64,000 nucleotides of DNA, taken from Pseudomonadota bacterium (GTDB lineage: Bacteria; Pseudomonadota; Alphaproteobacteria; Rhizobiales; Xanthobacteraceae). Below are positions 1 to 10,227 of the stretch, piece by piece (the stretch's first letter is position 1; every line of letters begins with the position of its first letter). The notes below the pieces were generated by a model. That model was given only the letters and a program-made list of their open reading frames with translations, did no database searches and was not told where the DNA came from. Both the position numbers and the translations under genes were made by a program. The stretch is from contig JAFEFL010000064.1 in the NCBI GenBank assembly GCA_018240595.1, forward strand, positions 1 through 64,000, written 5' to 3'.

Positions 1-93
1 AATCTCGGCGACACCACGACGCTCGCCGATCCGGCCGTGGTCGATGACCTCGTCGCCAACCGCCAGAACAAGAAGGCGGAAGCGAAGGTATAG
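1..93 (+). CDS. C-terminal end of an unidentified gene (partial)
   Basis: The first 30 codons are open in frame 1 and end at a TAG at 91-93. The peptide is hydrophilic and ends in a Lys/Ala/Glu-rich tail (KKAEAKV). The start lies outside the window and too little is visible to name a family. Codon use with G/C third positions matches the neighbouring genes, so it is probably a real gene end rather than a chance frame. Confidence 0.5.
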   Translation, partial: NLGDTTTLADPAVVDDLVANRQNKKAEAKV

Positions 94-116
94 GCGATTC
101 CGGTATCTCGGGCTCT

Positions 117-250
117 GTCATCACCGGGCCGGCGCGCATAAGCGCGTTTACGCGCGTCTTCGACGCGCTGTGCGCCGTGACCCGGTGATCTCGTTTAGGG
201 ACGCATTGTGCCCGCCTAAGCGAGATGTCCGGGTCAAGCCCGGCCATGAC
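117..250. repeat. Intergenic composite hairpin repeat (GTCAT...ATGAC ends)
   Basis: The segment begins GTCATCACCGGG and ends GGCCATGAC. It holds three inverted repeats: CACCGGG at 122-128 with CCCGGTG at 181-187; ATCTCGTTTAGG at 188-199 with an imperfect partner at 215-226; and CCGGG at 229-233 with CCCGG at 239-243. The GTCAT/ATGAC ends match the other dispersed elements in this window. The 286 bases between the first gene and the L,D-transpeptidase at 380 hold nothing else I can identify. Confidence 0.6.
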
Positions 251-379
251 AAAGACTGCAAAGCCATCTGTCCCAGTCCGGGAAGTTCCATCCGCGCCGT
301 TTACGTTACCGCGAGCTTTCCGCCGACGGCGAGGCGCGCCGCCCTATGATCGCGGCCTGGACTATTTCCGAGCCGCGTC

Positions 380-919
380 ATGACTCATGTTCTCCTCAAA
401 CGGACGGTGCTGTTCGTCACATTCGTGCTGTGCTGGGCCGTGTTTGCTGCCGTCATCGCGCACGGCGCGCCGGCGGACGCCACCGAGCGCGGCGTGGTGC
501 CGTTTTCCGGTTTCGCGCCCGGCACCATCGTCGTGAAAACGAACGAGCGTCGTCTGTACTTCGTGCTCGATGAATACCGCGCGCTGCGCTTTCCGGTCGG
601 CGTCGGCCGCGAGGGCAAGACCTGGCGCGGCACCGCGCGCATCGAAGGCAAGTATGTAAAGCCGGCCTGGTCTCCGCCCGAGGAAATCCGCCGCGATCAT
701 CCGAATCTGCCGGAAGTCATTCCCGGCGGCGCCCCGAACAACCCGATGGGCGTCGCGGCGCTGACGATGCGCGGCGGCGAATACGCCATCCACGGCACCA
801 ACAATCCGCGCTCGATCGGCGGCTTCGTCTCCTACGGCTGCATCCGCATGTTCAACCGCGATATCCGCGAACTCTATTCGATGGTCGCCATCGGCACGCC
901 GGTGATCGTCGAGCAATGA
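380..919 (+). CDS. L,D-transpeptidase (YkuD domain), first of a tandem pair
   Basis: This 179-residue protein has an N-terminal hydrophobic signal segment (about residues 8-29, ending near AHGA). A YkuD fold follows, with the catalytic signature HGTN...GGFVSYGCIRM near the C-terminus. The Cys is the nucleophile expected to form 3-3 cross-links in peptidoglycan or to attach proteins to it, so the enzyme should act in the periplasm. The residue before Gly-Cys is Tyr, where most family members have His (SHGC). The stop overlaps the start of the next gene by four bases (ATGA), so the two paralogues are translationally coupled. The ATG at 380 is chosen because it gives a complete signal peptide. 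Confidence 0.85.
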   Translation: MTHVLLKRTVLFVTFVLCWAVFAAVIAHGAPADATERGVVPFSGFAPGTIVVKTNERRLYFVLDEYRALRFPVGVGREGKTWRGTARIEGKYVKPAWSPPEEIRRDHPNLPEVIPGGAPNNPMGVAALTMRGGEYAIHGTNNPRSIGGFVSYGCIRMFNRDIRELYSMVAIGTPVIVEQ

Positions 920-1407
920 CGTTCCTTCGGCCGGTCGCCGCTCTTTTCCTTCTCGTTGCCTCGCTGCTCGCCGCATCGCCCGCCGCCGCGCGCGGCGATG
1001 TCGTGGCCTTTCGCAGCGGCTACCGCGCCGGCAGCATCATCGTCGCAACCAGCCAGCGCCAGCTCTTCTACGTGCTCGATGGCGAACGGGCGATCCGCTA
1101 TCCGGTCGGCGTCGGCCGCGCCGGCATGGCTTGGCACGGCGTCGCCTACGTGGCGGCCAAGCATCTGCGGCCTGCCTGGGCGCGCATTCCCGGCCGCACC
1201 CCCACCTACCCCGGCGGGTCGCCGAACAATCCGATGGGCGCCGCGGCGATGGGCCTCGACCGCGGCAACTACGCCATCCACGGCACCAACGATCCGTCGT
1301 CGATCGGCGGCTTCGTGTCGCATGGCTGCATCCGGATGTTCAACGAGGACATCATGGACCTTTATCGCCGCACGCCGATCGGCACCCAGGTCCACGTCCT
1401 GCGCTAG
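916..1407 (+). CDS. L,D-transpeptidase (YkuD domain), second of a tandem pair
   Basis: This 163-residue paralogue of the preceding gene shares the core order GSIIV...VLDGERAIRYPVGVGR...GGSPNNPMG...HGTNDPSSIGGF and the signature SHGCIRM, here with the canonical His before Gly-Cys. It has an N-terminal signal peptide (residues 1-25, ending SPAAARG). Its start is inside the stop of the upstream gene. A tandem duplication followed by divergence is the simplest origin. The substrate split between the two copies cannot be read from the sequence. Confidence 0.87.
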   Translation: MTFLRPVAALFLLVASLLAASPAAARGDVVAFRSGYRAGSIIVATSQRQLFYVLDGERAIRYPVGVGRAGMAWHGVAYVAAKHLRPAWARIPGRTPTYPGGSPNNPMGAAAMGLDRGNYAIHGTNDPSSIGGFVSHGCIRMFNEDIMDLYRRTPIGTQVHVLR

Positions 1408-1504
1408 ATTCCGCCCTACCCGGCGACCGCAAATCCTGTGGGATCGCGGATATTTGGCCGCGCGCTCGCGCCCATGACACAATTCGTGGCAATAAGGGGT
1501 CGTC

Positions 1505-2848
1505 ATGGCGCGTCCGCGAGTCTCCCCACAACCCGAAGTCCCCGGCCTCGCCGCCCGGCGCATCGCCGCCGACATCATCGACGGCGTGCTGCGCCGCCGT
1601 CTGCCGCTGGACGAGCAGCTCTCCGGCAAATCCGCGCATTTCGGCCTGCCGACCCTTGCGGAGCGCGACCGCGCCCTGACACGCCGCCTCGTCGCCACCG
1701 TGCTGCGCCGGCTCGGCACCTTGCGGCATCTGGTCGGCGGCTTTCTCGACAAGGGCTTTCCGGCCGAGGCGCCGCGCATCGAGACCATCCTCCTGATCGG
1801 CGCCGCGCAGATCCTGTGGCTCGACGTGCCCGATCATGCCGCGGTTGATTTGTCAGTGCGGCTGGCGCAAGCCGACCGGCGCGGATCGCGTTACGCAGGA
1901 CTGGTCAACGCCGTGCTGCGCCGGGTCGCGCAATCGCGCAGTTCCTTCGACGCCAATGACGCCTCGCGCGACACGCCGGCCTGGCTCATGGCGCGCTGGC
2001 AGAAAACTTATGGCGAGGAGACCGCGCGCGACATCGCGCAGGCCAACGGCCACGAGCCGGCGCTCGATATCACCGTCAAAGCCAACGCCGAATCCTGGGC
2101 CGAGCATCTGCATGGCGACGTGCTGCCGACGGGAACCGTGCGCACGCTGGCGCATGGCGCGATTTCGCTGCTGCCCGGCTTCGTCGAAGGCGCGTGGTGG
2201 GTGCAAGACGCCGCGGCCTCGATCCCGGCCCGTCTGTTCGGTGACATCGCCGCCAAGGAAGTATGCGATTTATGCGCTGCGCCCGGGGGCAAGACGGCGC
2301 AGCTCGCCAATGCCGGCGCCAAGGTGACCGCGGTCGATCGCTCGCCGGCGCGCATTGCGCGGCTGAAGGAGAACTTCGCGCGCCTCAAGCTCGACGTCGA
2401 AACCGTCGCCGCCGATGCGCTGGAATGGCAGCCGGGCAAGCAGTTCGACGCCGTGCTGCTCGATGCGCCCTGCACGGCAACCGGAACCATCCGCCGCCAT
2501 CCCGACGTGCCCTGGCTGAAGTCGGAAAACGATCTCGGCGTGTTGACGCCGCTGCAAAGCAAGCTGCTCGACCGCGCCGTCGACCTCGTGAGGCCCGGCG
2601 GCACGCTGGTGTATTGCACCTGTTCCCTCGAGCCCGAGGAAGGCGAGGCGCAGATCGCGGCGCTGCTGGCGCGCGACCCCCGAGTCGTCCGCAGCCCGAT
2701 TGCCGCCGCCGAGGTCTTCGGCCATGCCGAGTTCGTCACGGAAGCCGGCGACCTGCGCACACTGCCGCACTATCTGCCCGACGAAGACCCGCGCTGGGCC
2801 GGCCTCGACGGCTTTTTCGCCGCCCGCCTCATTCGCAAAGACGCCTGA
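1505..2848 (+). CDS. rsmB: 16S rRNA m5C967 methyltransferase RsmB family
   Basis: A 447-residue RsmB/Fmu-type protein. The N-terminal ~140 residues resemble the NusB-like RNA-binding domain. The C-terminal Rossmann methyltransferase shows SAM motif I (CAAPGGKT, about residue 258), the DAPC motif (LLDAPCTATG) and the TCS motif (YCTCSLEPEEGE), which carry the two conserved cysteines of RNA m5C methyltransferases. The start ATG has a good ribosome site (AAGGGG, 1494-1499). The order rsmB, heparinase-like gene, purH is one I recall from Bradyrhizobium-type genomes. Which cytosine is modified is inferred from the family. Confidence 0.9.
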   Translation: MARPRVSPQPEVPGLAARRIAADIIDGVLRRRLPLDEQLSGKSAHFGLPTLAERDRALTRRLVATVLRRLGTLRHLVGGFLDKGFPAEAPRIETILLIGAAQILWLDVPDHAAVDLSVRLAQADRRGSRYAGLVNAVLRRVAQSRSSFDANDASRDTPAWLMARWQKTYGEETARDIAQANGHEPALDITVKANAESWAEHLHGDVLPTGTVRTLAHGAISLLPGFVEGAWWVQDAAASIPARLFGDIAAKEVCDLCAAPGGKTAQLANAGAKVTAVDRSPARIARLKENFARLKLDVETVAADALEWQPGKQFDAVLLDAPCTATGTIRRHPDVPWLKSENDLGVLTPLQSKLLDRAVDLVRPGGTLVYCTCSLEPEEGEAQIAALLARDPRVVRSPIAAAEVFGHAEFVTEAGDLRTLPHYLPDEDPRWAGLDGFFAARLIRKDA

Positions 2849-2961
2849 ACCCTCGACTTATGCACCGCCAGGGGCGGTGCGAGCCGCCTTGGTGGCCCGC
2901 CGCGCACCCTTCCGCTATCCTACGGATTGCACGCGGGAATCGCCTGCGGTGCTGGGGACGA

Positions 2962-4728
2962 ATGAGGGCGATGCGGATTTCGGTCGGCGAGCGAGCCAGA
3001 CTGTCGTTGCTGGTCGGGCGCCGCACATTGCGCAGCCTCGTCGGCGGCGTCGGCACGCATCCGCTGCTGCGCTGGCGTTACGGCTCGGCCAAGACCGACC
3101 GCCTCGTCATCGCGCCGCAGGATTTGCGCACCGCCGACGCCACGCGCGCCGCCGAGATCTACGCCGGCCGTTTCGCCTTCGCCGGCAAGGTCGTGATCTG
3201 CGACCGCCGCTCGCCGTTCGAGATGACGCCACCCTCGGAGGAATGGGCAACGACCTTGCTCAGTTTCGTCTGGCTGCGTCACCTGCGCGCCGCCGACTCC
3301 GCCATCACCCGCGCCAATGCGCGCTCGCTGATCGACGAATGGATCAACATCCAGGGCAGCTGGCATCCGCTGGCCTGGCAGCCGGACGTGCTGTCGCGGC
3401 GCATCATCTGCTGGCTCTGCCACTCGCCCTTCATCTTGCAGGACGCCGATGCGCGCTTCTACCGGCGCTTCATCCGCAGCCTGCAGCGGCAGGTGCGCTT
3501 CCTGCGTCACACGGTCAACGACTCGCGCAGCGGCCTGCCCCGCCTGCAGGCGCAGATCGCACTGACCTATGCGGCGCTGTGCCTGAACGGACTGTCCGGC
3601 AATCTGCGCCCAATCGCGCGGCGGCTGATCGAGGAACTGCGTACGCAGGTCCTGCCGGATGGCGGCCATGTCAGCCGCAATCCCGGCGCGCTGATCGAGA
3701 TCGTCATCGACCTGTTGCCGCTGCGGCAACTGTTCTCGGCGCGCAACCTGCAGCCGCCGCAGGCGATCAACAACGCCATCGACCGCATGATGCCGATGCT
3801 GCGTTTCTTCCGGCATCCCGACGGCAATTTCGCGCAGTTCAACGGCATGGGGCCGACGCCGGTCGATCTGCTCGCCACCGCGCTCGCCTATGACGATGCC
3901 CGCGGCGCGCCTTTGTCCAACGCGCCCTATTCCGGCTATCAGCGCATCGACGCCGACGCCACCGTCGTGCTGATGGATACGGGCAAGCCGCCGCCGGTCG
4001 CGCTCTCGACCGAAGCGCATGCCGGCTGCCTGTCGTTCGAAATGTCGTTTCGCCAGCATCGCATCGTCGTCAATTGCGGCCTGCCGGCCATGAATCGCGA
4101 GAACTGGCGTCAGGTCGCGCGCGCGACCGCGGCGCATTCGACGGTCACCTTCAATGACACGTCCTCTTGCCGCTTCCTCGAAGCCAAATCGCTGCGCCGG
4201 CTGCTCGGCGGCACGCCGATCGTCGCCGGACCGCGTCACATCGGTATCGAGCGCCGCGACAATGACGGCGGCGTGACCACGCTCACCGCCTCGCACGACG
4301 GCTACGCCGCCGAGTTCGGCGCCATCCATACACGTACGCTCAAGGTCAGCGAAGATGGCCGCGGCATCGACGGCGAGGACGTGTTCACGCCGTCGCACAG
4401 GAAGTTCGACCTGAAGAAGGGCGACGAATATGCCATCCGCTTCCACCTGCATCCCGCGGTAAAGGCCAACCGCCTGTCCGAGGGACGCGGCGTCATCCTG
4501 CTGCTGCCGGACAAGGAGGTCTGGACCTTCGCCACGATGGGCGAGCGGGTCGACGTTGAGGAAAGCGTCTATCTCGCCGGCTCCGATGGGCCGCGGCGCG
4601 CCGTTCAGATCGTCATCTACGGCCACGCCCGGCAGACTGCGAAGGTACGCTGGAGCTTCCGCCACACGCCGCCGGCGCCCACCGGCGGCCGCGTCGATCG
4701 CGCCGACGAGCCGGAATTGCCGCTGTAA
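2962..4728 (+). CDS. Heparinase II/III family protein
   Basis: A 588-residue protein. The N-terminal two thirds are alpha-helical (an alpha/alpha-toroid-like region with WINIQGSWHPLAWQPDVLSRR). The C-terminal beta-rich part (from about residue 345) matches the heparinase II/III-like domain, including the stretch AHAGCLSFEMSF and RATAAHSTVTFND. The open frame extends far upstream, but that part overlaps rsmB. The ATG at 2962 follows GGGGACGA and is the sensible start; the ATG at 2971 is an alternative. No signal peptide is evident, which is odd for a polysaccharide lyase. The substrate is unknown. Confidence 0.85.
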   Translation: MRAMRISVGERARLSLLVGRRTLRSLVGGVGTHPLLRWRYGSAKTDRLVIAPQDLRTADATRAAEIYAGRFAFAGKVVICDRRSPFEMTPPSEEWATTLLSFVWLRHLRAADSAITRANARSLIDEWINIQGSWHPLAWQPDVLSRRIICWLCHSPFILQDADARFYRRFIRSLQRQVRFLRHTVNDSRSGLPRLQAQIALTYAALCLNGLSGNLRPIARRLIEELRTQVLPDGGHVSRNPGALIEIVIDLLPLRQLFSARNLQPPQAINNAIDRMMPMLRFFRHPDGNFAQFNGMGPTPVDLLATALAYDDARGAPLSNAPYSGYQRIDADATVVLMDTGKPPPVALSTEAHAGCLSFEMSFRQHRIVVNCGLPAMNRENWRQVARATAAHSTVTFNDTSSCRFLEAKSLRRLLGGTPIVAGPRHIGIERRDNDGGVTTLTASHDGYAAEFGAIHTRTLKVSEDGRGIDGEDVFTPSHRKFDLKKGDEYAIRFHLHPAVKANRLSEGRGVILLLPDKEVWTFATMGERVDVEESVYLAGSDGPRRAVQIVIYGHARQTAKVRWSFRHTPPAPTGGRVDRADEPELPL

Positions 4729-4750
4729 CTGAGGCAGCAACGAACTCGCT

Positions 4751-4886
4751 TCACCTCTCCCATGGGGAGAGGTCGCCCGCCGCAGGCGGGCGGGTGAGGG
4801 GTTACGGCCTGACGAGACGCACTTGCCCCCTCACCCCATCCCTCTCCCCCGCCGGACGGCGAGCGTTCGCTCGCCTATGGGGAGAC
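4751..4886. repeat. Intergenic CCTCTCCC-type inverted repeat
   Basis: This segment lies in the 293-base gap between the heparinase-like gene and purH. It holds two hairpin-prone halves. One is ACCTCTCCCATGGGGAGAGGT (4753-4773) followed by CCCGCC/GGCGGG. The other is CCCTCACCCCATCCCTCTCC with a GCGAGCG/CGCTCGC stem. Similar CCCTCTCC/GGAGAGGG units occur at 7761, 20601, 22268 and 43623, so it belongs to a dispersed family. Confidence 0.55.
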
Positions 4887-5021
4887 GGAGCACGCCGAGA
4901 TTGTGGCCAGCGGCTGTGGACTTGCGACAAAGCCCGGACAATCCCGCATACCCCTCGGGCCGTTTCCTGTGCTAGCCACGGGCCGACAGCCGCAACAAAA
5001 ATCAATCCGAGCAGCCATCCA

Positions 5022-6614
<1,593 letters not shown>

Positions 6615-6630
6615 GGCAAGGCGCGCGCCG

Positions 6631-7737
6631 TCACGGCACGGCGTAACGAACCATCACCTCGCGGTCGGGCTCGAGGCCGAGACCCGGCCCCGTCGGCACG
6701 CGGATCGCACCATCGCTGCCGAGCGCCAGTGCATCGCCCCACAGACAGGCGGCGCGGTCCATGTAGTACCACTCGGCCAGGGACGCATCGTCGCGCAGCG
6801 ACAGCATCTGCAAGGTGGCGAGCAGGCCCGGCCCGAAATAGGGCGAATGCGGCATCAGCCGCACATTGGAGCGGTCGGCCAGCGCGGCGACGCGGCCGAA
6901 CTCGGTGACGCCGCCGACCTTGGTGACCGAGGGCTGCACGAAGTTCACGGCGCGATGCGATATCATCTCGTTGAACTGCCAGGCGGTGCAGGCATTCTCG
7001 CCGGCGGCGACCGCGACGCGGCCGTTCATCTGCACCCGCGCCTGCGACTTGTAATCCTCCGGCGGCCACACCGGCTCCTCGAGAAACAGCGGCGCGTAAG
7101 GCCGGCACGACGTGGCAAAGGCAATGGCGTCGGCCGCGCTCATCGCGCAGTTCATGTCCACCATCAGCGGCATGTCGGGCCCAATGGCATTGCGCGCGGC
7201 GGCGACCGCCTCGACCGTGGTCTCGTGAATCTTGATGGCGCGATAACCCTCCGCCACCGCCTTCCGGCATTCGCTGGCCACTGCGTCCGGCTTGCCGATC
7301 GACAACAGGCTGGCATAGGCCGGAATGGCGGAACGGCGGCGCGGGGCAATCAGATCGGACAGCGGCTTGCCGGCGCTCTTGCCGGCGAGATCCCACAGCG
7401 CGATGTCGAGCCCGGAGATCGCGAACATGGTGATGCCGTAGCGGCCGAACAGATGCAGTTGCTTCTGCAGGCGATCGGAAAAACCCTGCAATTCGTCGAG
7501 CTGCGGCACGGCGAGGCCGACGACGCGCGGGGCGACCATCTGCCCGATCGCGGCCACCACCGCATCGGAACAGGCATAGGCGAAGGCATCGCCCCAGCCG
7601 GTGAGACCGGTGTCGGTGACGACCTCGACCAGGACCGTGTCGAGCGCCGTCGTCCCCTTGCCAAAGCGAGCGGCGCTCGCCGGACCCGCATCGAACGGGA
7701 TGCGGATGTGATGCGGGACGACTTTTTCGATGATCAT
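6631..7737 (-). CDS. Enolase-superfamily enzyme (mandelate racemase/muconate lactonizing type)
   Basis: A 368-residue protein with the N-terminal capping domain (MIIEKVVPHHIRIPF) and the (beta/alpha)7-beta barrel of the enolase superfamily. The first base position shows KIHE. The three metal-ligand motifs are visible as MVDMN, LFLEEP and AAGEN, and the sixth-strand region reads QPSVTKVGG. In the mandelate racemase subgroup an Asp usually occupies the position of this Ser and pairs with the later His (here MPHSPYFGPG). The reaction is therefore uncertain: a racemase, dehydratase or cycloisomerase acting on a carboxylate. It is separated from fabI by a repeat element and is probably not part of the fab operon. 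Confidence 0.85.
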   Translation of the reverse strand: MIIEKVVPHHIRIPFDAGPASAARFGKGTTALDTVLVEVVTDTGLTGWGDAFAYACSDAVVAAIGQMVAPRVVGLAVPQLDELQGFSDRLQKQLHLFGRYGITMFAISGLDIALWDLAGKSAGKPLSDLIAPRRRSAIPAYASLLSIGKPDAVASECRKAVAEGYRAIKIHETTVEAVAAARNAIGPDMPLMVDMNCAMSAADAIAFATSCRPYAPLFLEEPVWPPEDYKSQARVQMNGRVAVAAGENACTAWQFNEMISHRAVNFVQPSVTKVGGVTEFGRVAALADRSNVRLMPHSPYFGPGLLATLQMLSLRDDASLAEWYYMDRAACLWGDALALGSDGAIRVPTGPGLGLEPDREVMVRYAVP

Positions 7738-7760
7738 GCGCGATGGATCCGGCGCGTTGC

Positions 7761-7933
7761 TTCACCCTCCCCATAGCCCGTCTAAGACGGGCGTAAAACG
7801 CCCTTATGAGGGGGGAGGGTCGCGAGCGTCAGCGAGCGGGGTGGGGTGATAACAATGATCGCTCCATTCATCCCAGCCCGACAGCATTCGCTACGCTCAT
7901 GCCGTCGACCCTCCCCCTTCAGGGGAGGGTGAA
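7761..7933. repeat. 173-bp element with 10-bp terminal inverted repeats (MITE-like)
   Basis: The element begins TTCACCCTCC (7761-7770) and ends GGAGGGTGAA (7924-7933), a perfect 10-bp terminal inverted repeat. It has internal hairpins such as CCCGTCTAAGACGGG (7777-7791). It carries no coding capacity and fills the gap between the enolase-superfamily gene and fabI. The CACCCTCC/GGAGGGTG core links it to the CCCTCTCC-type repeats elsewhere in the window. Confidence 0.6.
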
Positions 7934-7938
7934 GAAGC

Positions 7939-8763
7939 TTACTTCTCGCCGTTCTCGACCGAGCCGCCGGCATCGCGCAGCGCCGCCGGTTGCGGCATGG
8001 CGATGACGTTGTAGCCACTGTCGACGAAATGGATTTCGCCGGTGACGCCGGTCGACAGGTCCGAGCACAGATAGAGGCCCGAGCCGCCGAGGTCTTCGAG
8101 CGTCACGCCGCGGCCGAGCGGCGAATATTTCTGCTGGAAGGCGAACATGTAGCGCGCATCGCCAATGCCGGCGCCGGCGAGCGTGCGGATCGGCCCCGCC
8201 GAGATCGCGTTGACGCGGATCTTCTGGTGGCCGAAGTCGACGGCGAGATAGCGCACCGAAGATTCCAGCGCCGCCTTGGCGAGACCCATGACGTTGTAAT
8301 TCGGCATGGCGCGATCGCCGCCATTGTAGGTCAGCGTCACCATCGCGCCGCCATTGGGCATCAGCTCCGCGGCGCGCTTGGCGCTCTCGGCGAAGGAGAA
8401 GCACGAGATCACCATGGTGCGCACGAAGTTCTCGCGCGTGTTGTCGGCGAAGCGGCCCTTCAATTCGTTCTTGTCCGAGAAGCCGACGGCGTGAACGAAG
8501 AAGTCGATGGTGCCCCACTTCTCCTTGATCGTCGCCCACAGCTTGTCGACCGAGGCGATGTCCTCGACGTCGCAGGGCAGAACGATGTCGGAATTGGTCT
8601 GCTCGGCGAGCGGCTTGACGCGCTTGAGCAGCGCATCGCCCTGATAGGTGTAGGCGATCTGCGCGCCGTGCTGATGCAGCGTCTTGGCGATGCCCCAGGC
8701 GATCGAGTGGTCGTTGGCGACCCCCATGATCAGCCCGCGCTTACCTTCCATCAAACCCGGCAT
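7939..8763 (-). CDS. fabI: Enoyl-[acyl-carrier-protein] reductase FabI
   Basis: A 274-residue SDR-type enoyl-ACP reductase, the last step of each fatty acid elongation round. The N-terminus has the FabI nucleotide-binding pattern GLIMGVANDHSIAWGIAK. The catalytic Tyr-X6-Lys is in YNVMGLAKAALE. The end of the SDR core reads VNAISAGPIRTLA. The frame is open to an ATG at 8808, but those 15 extra codons are a translated piece of the 8777 repeat. The ATG at 8763 follows AGAAGGGGG and is the true start. It lies downstream of fabA and fabB in the same direction. Confidence 0.95.
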   Translation of the reverse strand: MPGLMEGKRGLIMGVANDHSIAWGIAKTLHQHGAQIAYTYQGDALLKRVKPLAEQTNSDIVLPCDVEDIASVDKLWATIKEKWGTIDFFVHAVGFSDKNELKGRFADNTRENFVRTMVISCFSFAESAKRAAELMPNGGAMVTLTYNGGDRAMPNYNVMGLAKAALESSVRYLAVDFGHQKIRVNAISAGPIRTLAGAGIGDARYMFAFQQKYSPLGRGVTLEDLGGSGLYLCSDLSTGVTGEIHFVDSGYNVIAMPQPAALRDAGGSVENGEK

Positions 8764-8776
8764 GGAGCCCCCTTCT

Positions 8777-8872
8777 GTCATCGTCCGCGAAGGCGGACGA
8801 TCCAGCAATCGGCGTCCTCGCGAGGTTTTCTATCGGATCAGGGCTGGATGCCCCGCCTTGGCGGGGCATGAC
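8777..8872. repeat. Paired-hairpin dispersed repeat between fabB and fabI
   Basis: The left half is GTCATCGTCCGCGAAGGCGG and continues ACGATCCAG. The right half is CTGGATGCCCCGCC and continues TTGGCGGGGCATGAC. Each half is a hairpin, and the two halves are inverted relative to one another. The same architecture recurs at 14431, 17495, 36518, 45014, 46079, 47074 and 49598. It sits inside a likely fab operon. Confidence 0.75.
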
Positions 8873-8898
8873 AAGCGGAGTTACGGCGTCAAATCCAA

Positions 8899-10119
8899 TC
8901 ACGCATCCACGTGCTTGAACACCAAGGTGCCGTTGGTGCCGCCGAAGCCGAACGAGTTCGACATCGCGGCGCGGATCTGCACATTGTCCTTGCGCTCGCG
9001 CAAGATCGGCATGTCGGCGAAATCGGGATCGAGATCCTTGATATTGGCGCTCTCGCACATGAAGCCGTTCTGCATCATCAGCAGCGTGTAGATCGCTTCC
9101 TGCACACCGGCCGCGCCGAGCGAGTGACCCGACAGCGACTTGGTCGCCGAGATCGGCGGGCACTTGTCGCCGAACACGGCGCGGATGCCTTCGATCTCCT
9201 TGGCGTCGCCGACCGGCGTCGCCGTGGCGTGCGGGTTGATGTAGTCGATCGGAACCTTGCAGGTTTCGAGCGCCAGCCGCATGCAACGCTGCGCGCCTTC
9301 GCCCGACGGCGCCACCATGTCGTAGCCGTCCGAGGTCGCACCGTAGCCGGCGACTTCGGCGTAGATCTTGGCGCCGCGCGCCTTGGCGTGCTCGAGCTCC
9401 TCGAGCACCAGGACGCCGGCGCCGCCGGCAATGACGAAGCCGTCGCGTGAGACGTCATAAGCGCGCGAAGCGGTCTGCGGCGTGTCGTTGTACTTCGACG
9501 ACATCGCGCCCATGGCGTCGAACAGGTTCGACATCGTCCAGCTCAGATCTTCCGAGCCGCCGGCGAACACCATGTCCTGCTTGCCCCACTGGATCATTTC
9601 GGCGGCGTTGCCGATGCAATGCGTCGAGGTCGCGCAGGCCGACGAGATCGAATAGTTGACGCCCTTGATCTTGAACCAGGTAGCGAGCGTCGCCGACGGA
9701 GACGACGACATCGCCTTCGGCACCGCGAAGGGACCGATGCGCTTCGGCGAGCCGTTCTTGCGGGTGATGTCGGCCGCTTCGACGATGGTTTCGGTCGAAG
9801 GCCCGCCCGCGCCCATGATGATCCCGGTGCGCGGGTTGATGATGTCCTTTTCCTCGACGCCCGAGTCGCGGATCGCCTGATCCATGGCGACGTGGTTCCA
9901 GGCCGAGGCCTGGCTGAGGAAACGCATGGCGCGGCGGTCGACCATTCCCGACGGATCGAGCGTCGGCTTGCCGTAGACCTGGCAGCGGAAGCCGTGCTCG
10001 GCGAATTCGGTGGCGAATGTGATGCCGGATTTGGCCTCACGCAGGCTGGCGAGCACCTCCTGCGTGTTGTTGCCGATGGAGGAGACGATCCCCATCCCCG
10101 TCACGACTACCCGTCGCAT
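8899..10119 (-). CDS. fabB: Beta-ketoacyl-ACP synthase I FabB
   Basis: A 406-residue thiolase-fold condensing enzyme. The nucleophile is Cys162 in SISSACATSTHC. The two active-site histidines are in NPHATATPVGD and SGHSLGAAG, and the C-terminal loop SNSFGFGGTNG is conserved. The tandem with fabA is the classic anaerobic unsaturated fatty acid pair, which marks this copy as FabB rather than FabF. The ribosome site is AAGGGAA upstream of the ATG at 10119. It is about 110 bp downstream of fabA and probably cotranscribed with it. Confidence 0.94.
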   Translation of the reverse strand: MRRVVVTGMGIVSSIGNNTQEVLASLREAKSGITFATEFAEHGFRCQVYGKPTLDPSGMVDRRAMRFLSQASAWNHVAMDQAIRDSGVEEKDIINPRTGIIMGAGGPSTETIVEAADITRKNGSPKRIGPFAVPKAMSSSPSATLATWFKIKGVNYSISSACATSTHCIGNAAEMIQWGKQDMVFAGGSEDLSWTMSNLFDAMGAMSSKYNDTPQTASRAYDVSRDGFVIAGGAGVLVLEELEHAKARGAKIYAEVAGYGATSDGYDMVAPSGEGAQRCMRLALETCKVPIDYINPHATATPVGDAKEIEGIRAVFGDKCPPISATKSLSGHSLGAAGVQEAIYTLLMMQNGFMCESANIKDLDPDFADMPILRERKDNVQIRAAMSNSFGFGGTNGTLVFKHVDA

Positions 10120-10227
10120 CGTCGCTTCCCTTCACATGATTTCAGCGGTTGGGGCAAAGATTGGCCTGCCAACCACAATTCGCAAGATTGGAGATGGTCA
10201 GCGCCGGACGATCCGCACCGTTTCCGG

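Noticed and set aside
2920..4740. 606-codon minus-strand frame over the heparinase-like gene
   Set aside because: Shadow frame. The plus strand encodes a recognisable family member there.
4794..5021. Upstream extension of purH
   Set aside because: It translates the intergenic repeat; the family N-terminus begins at 5022.
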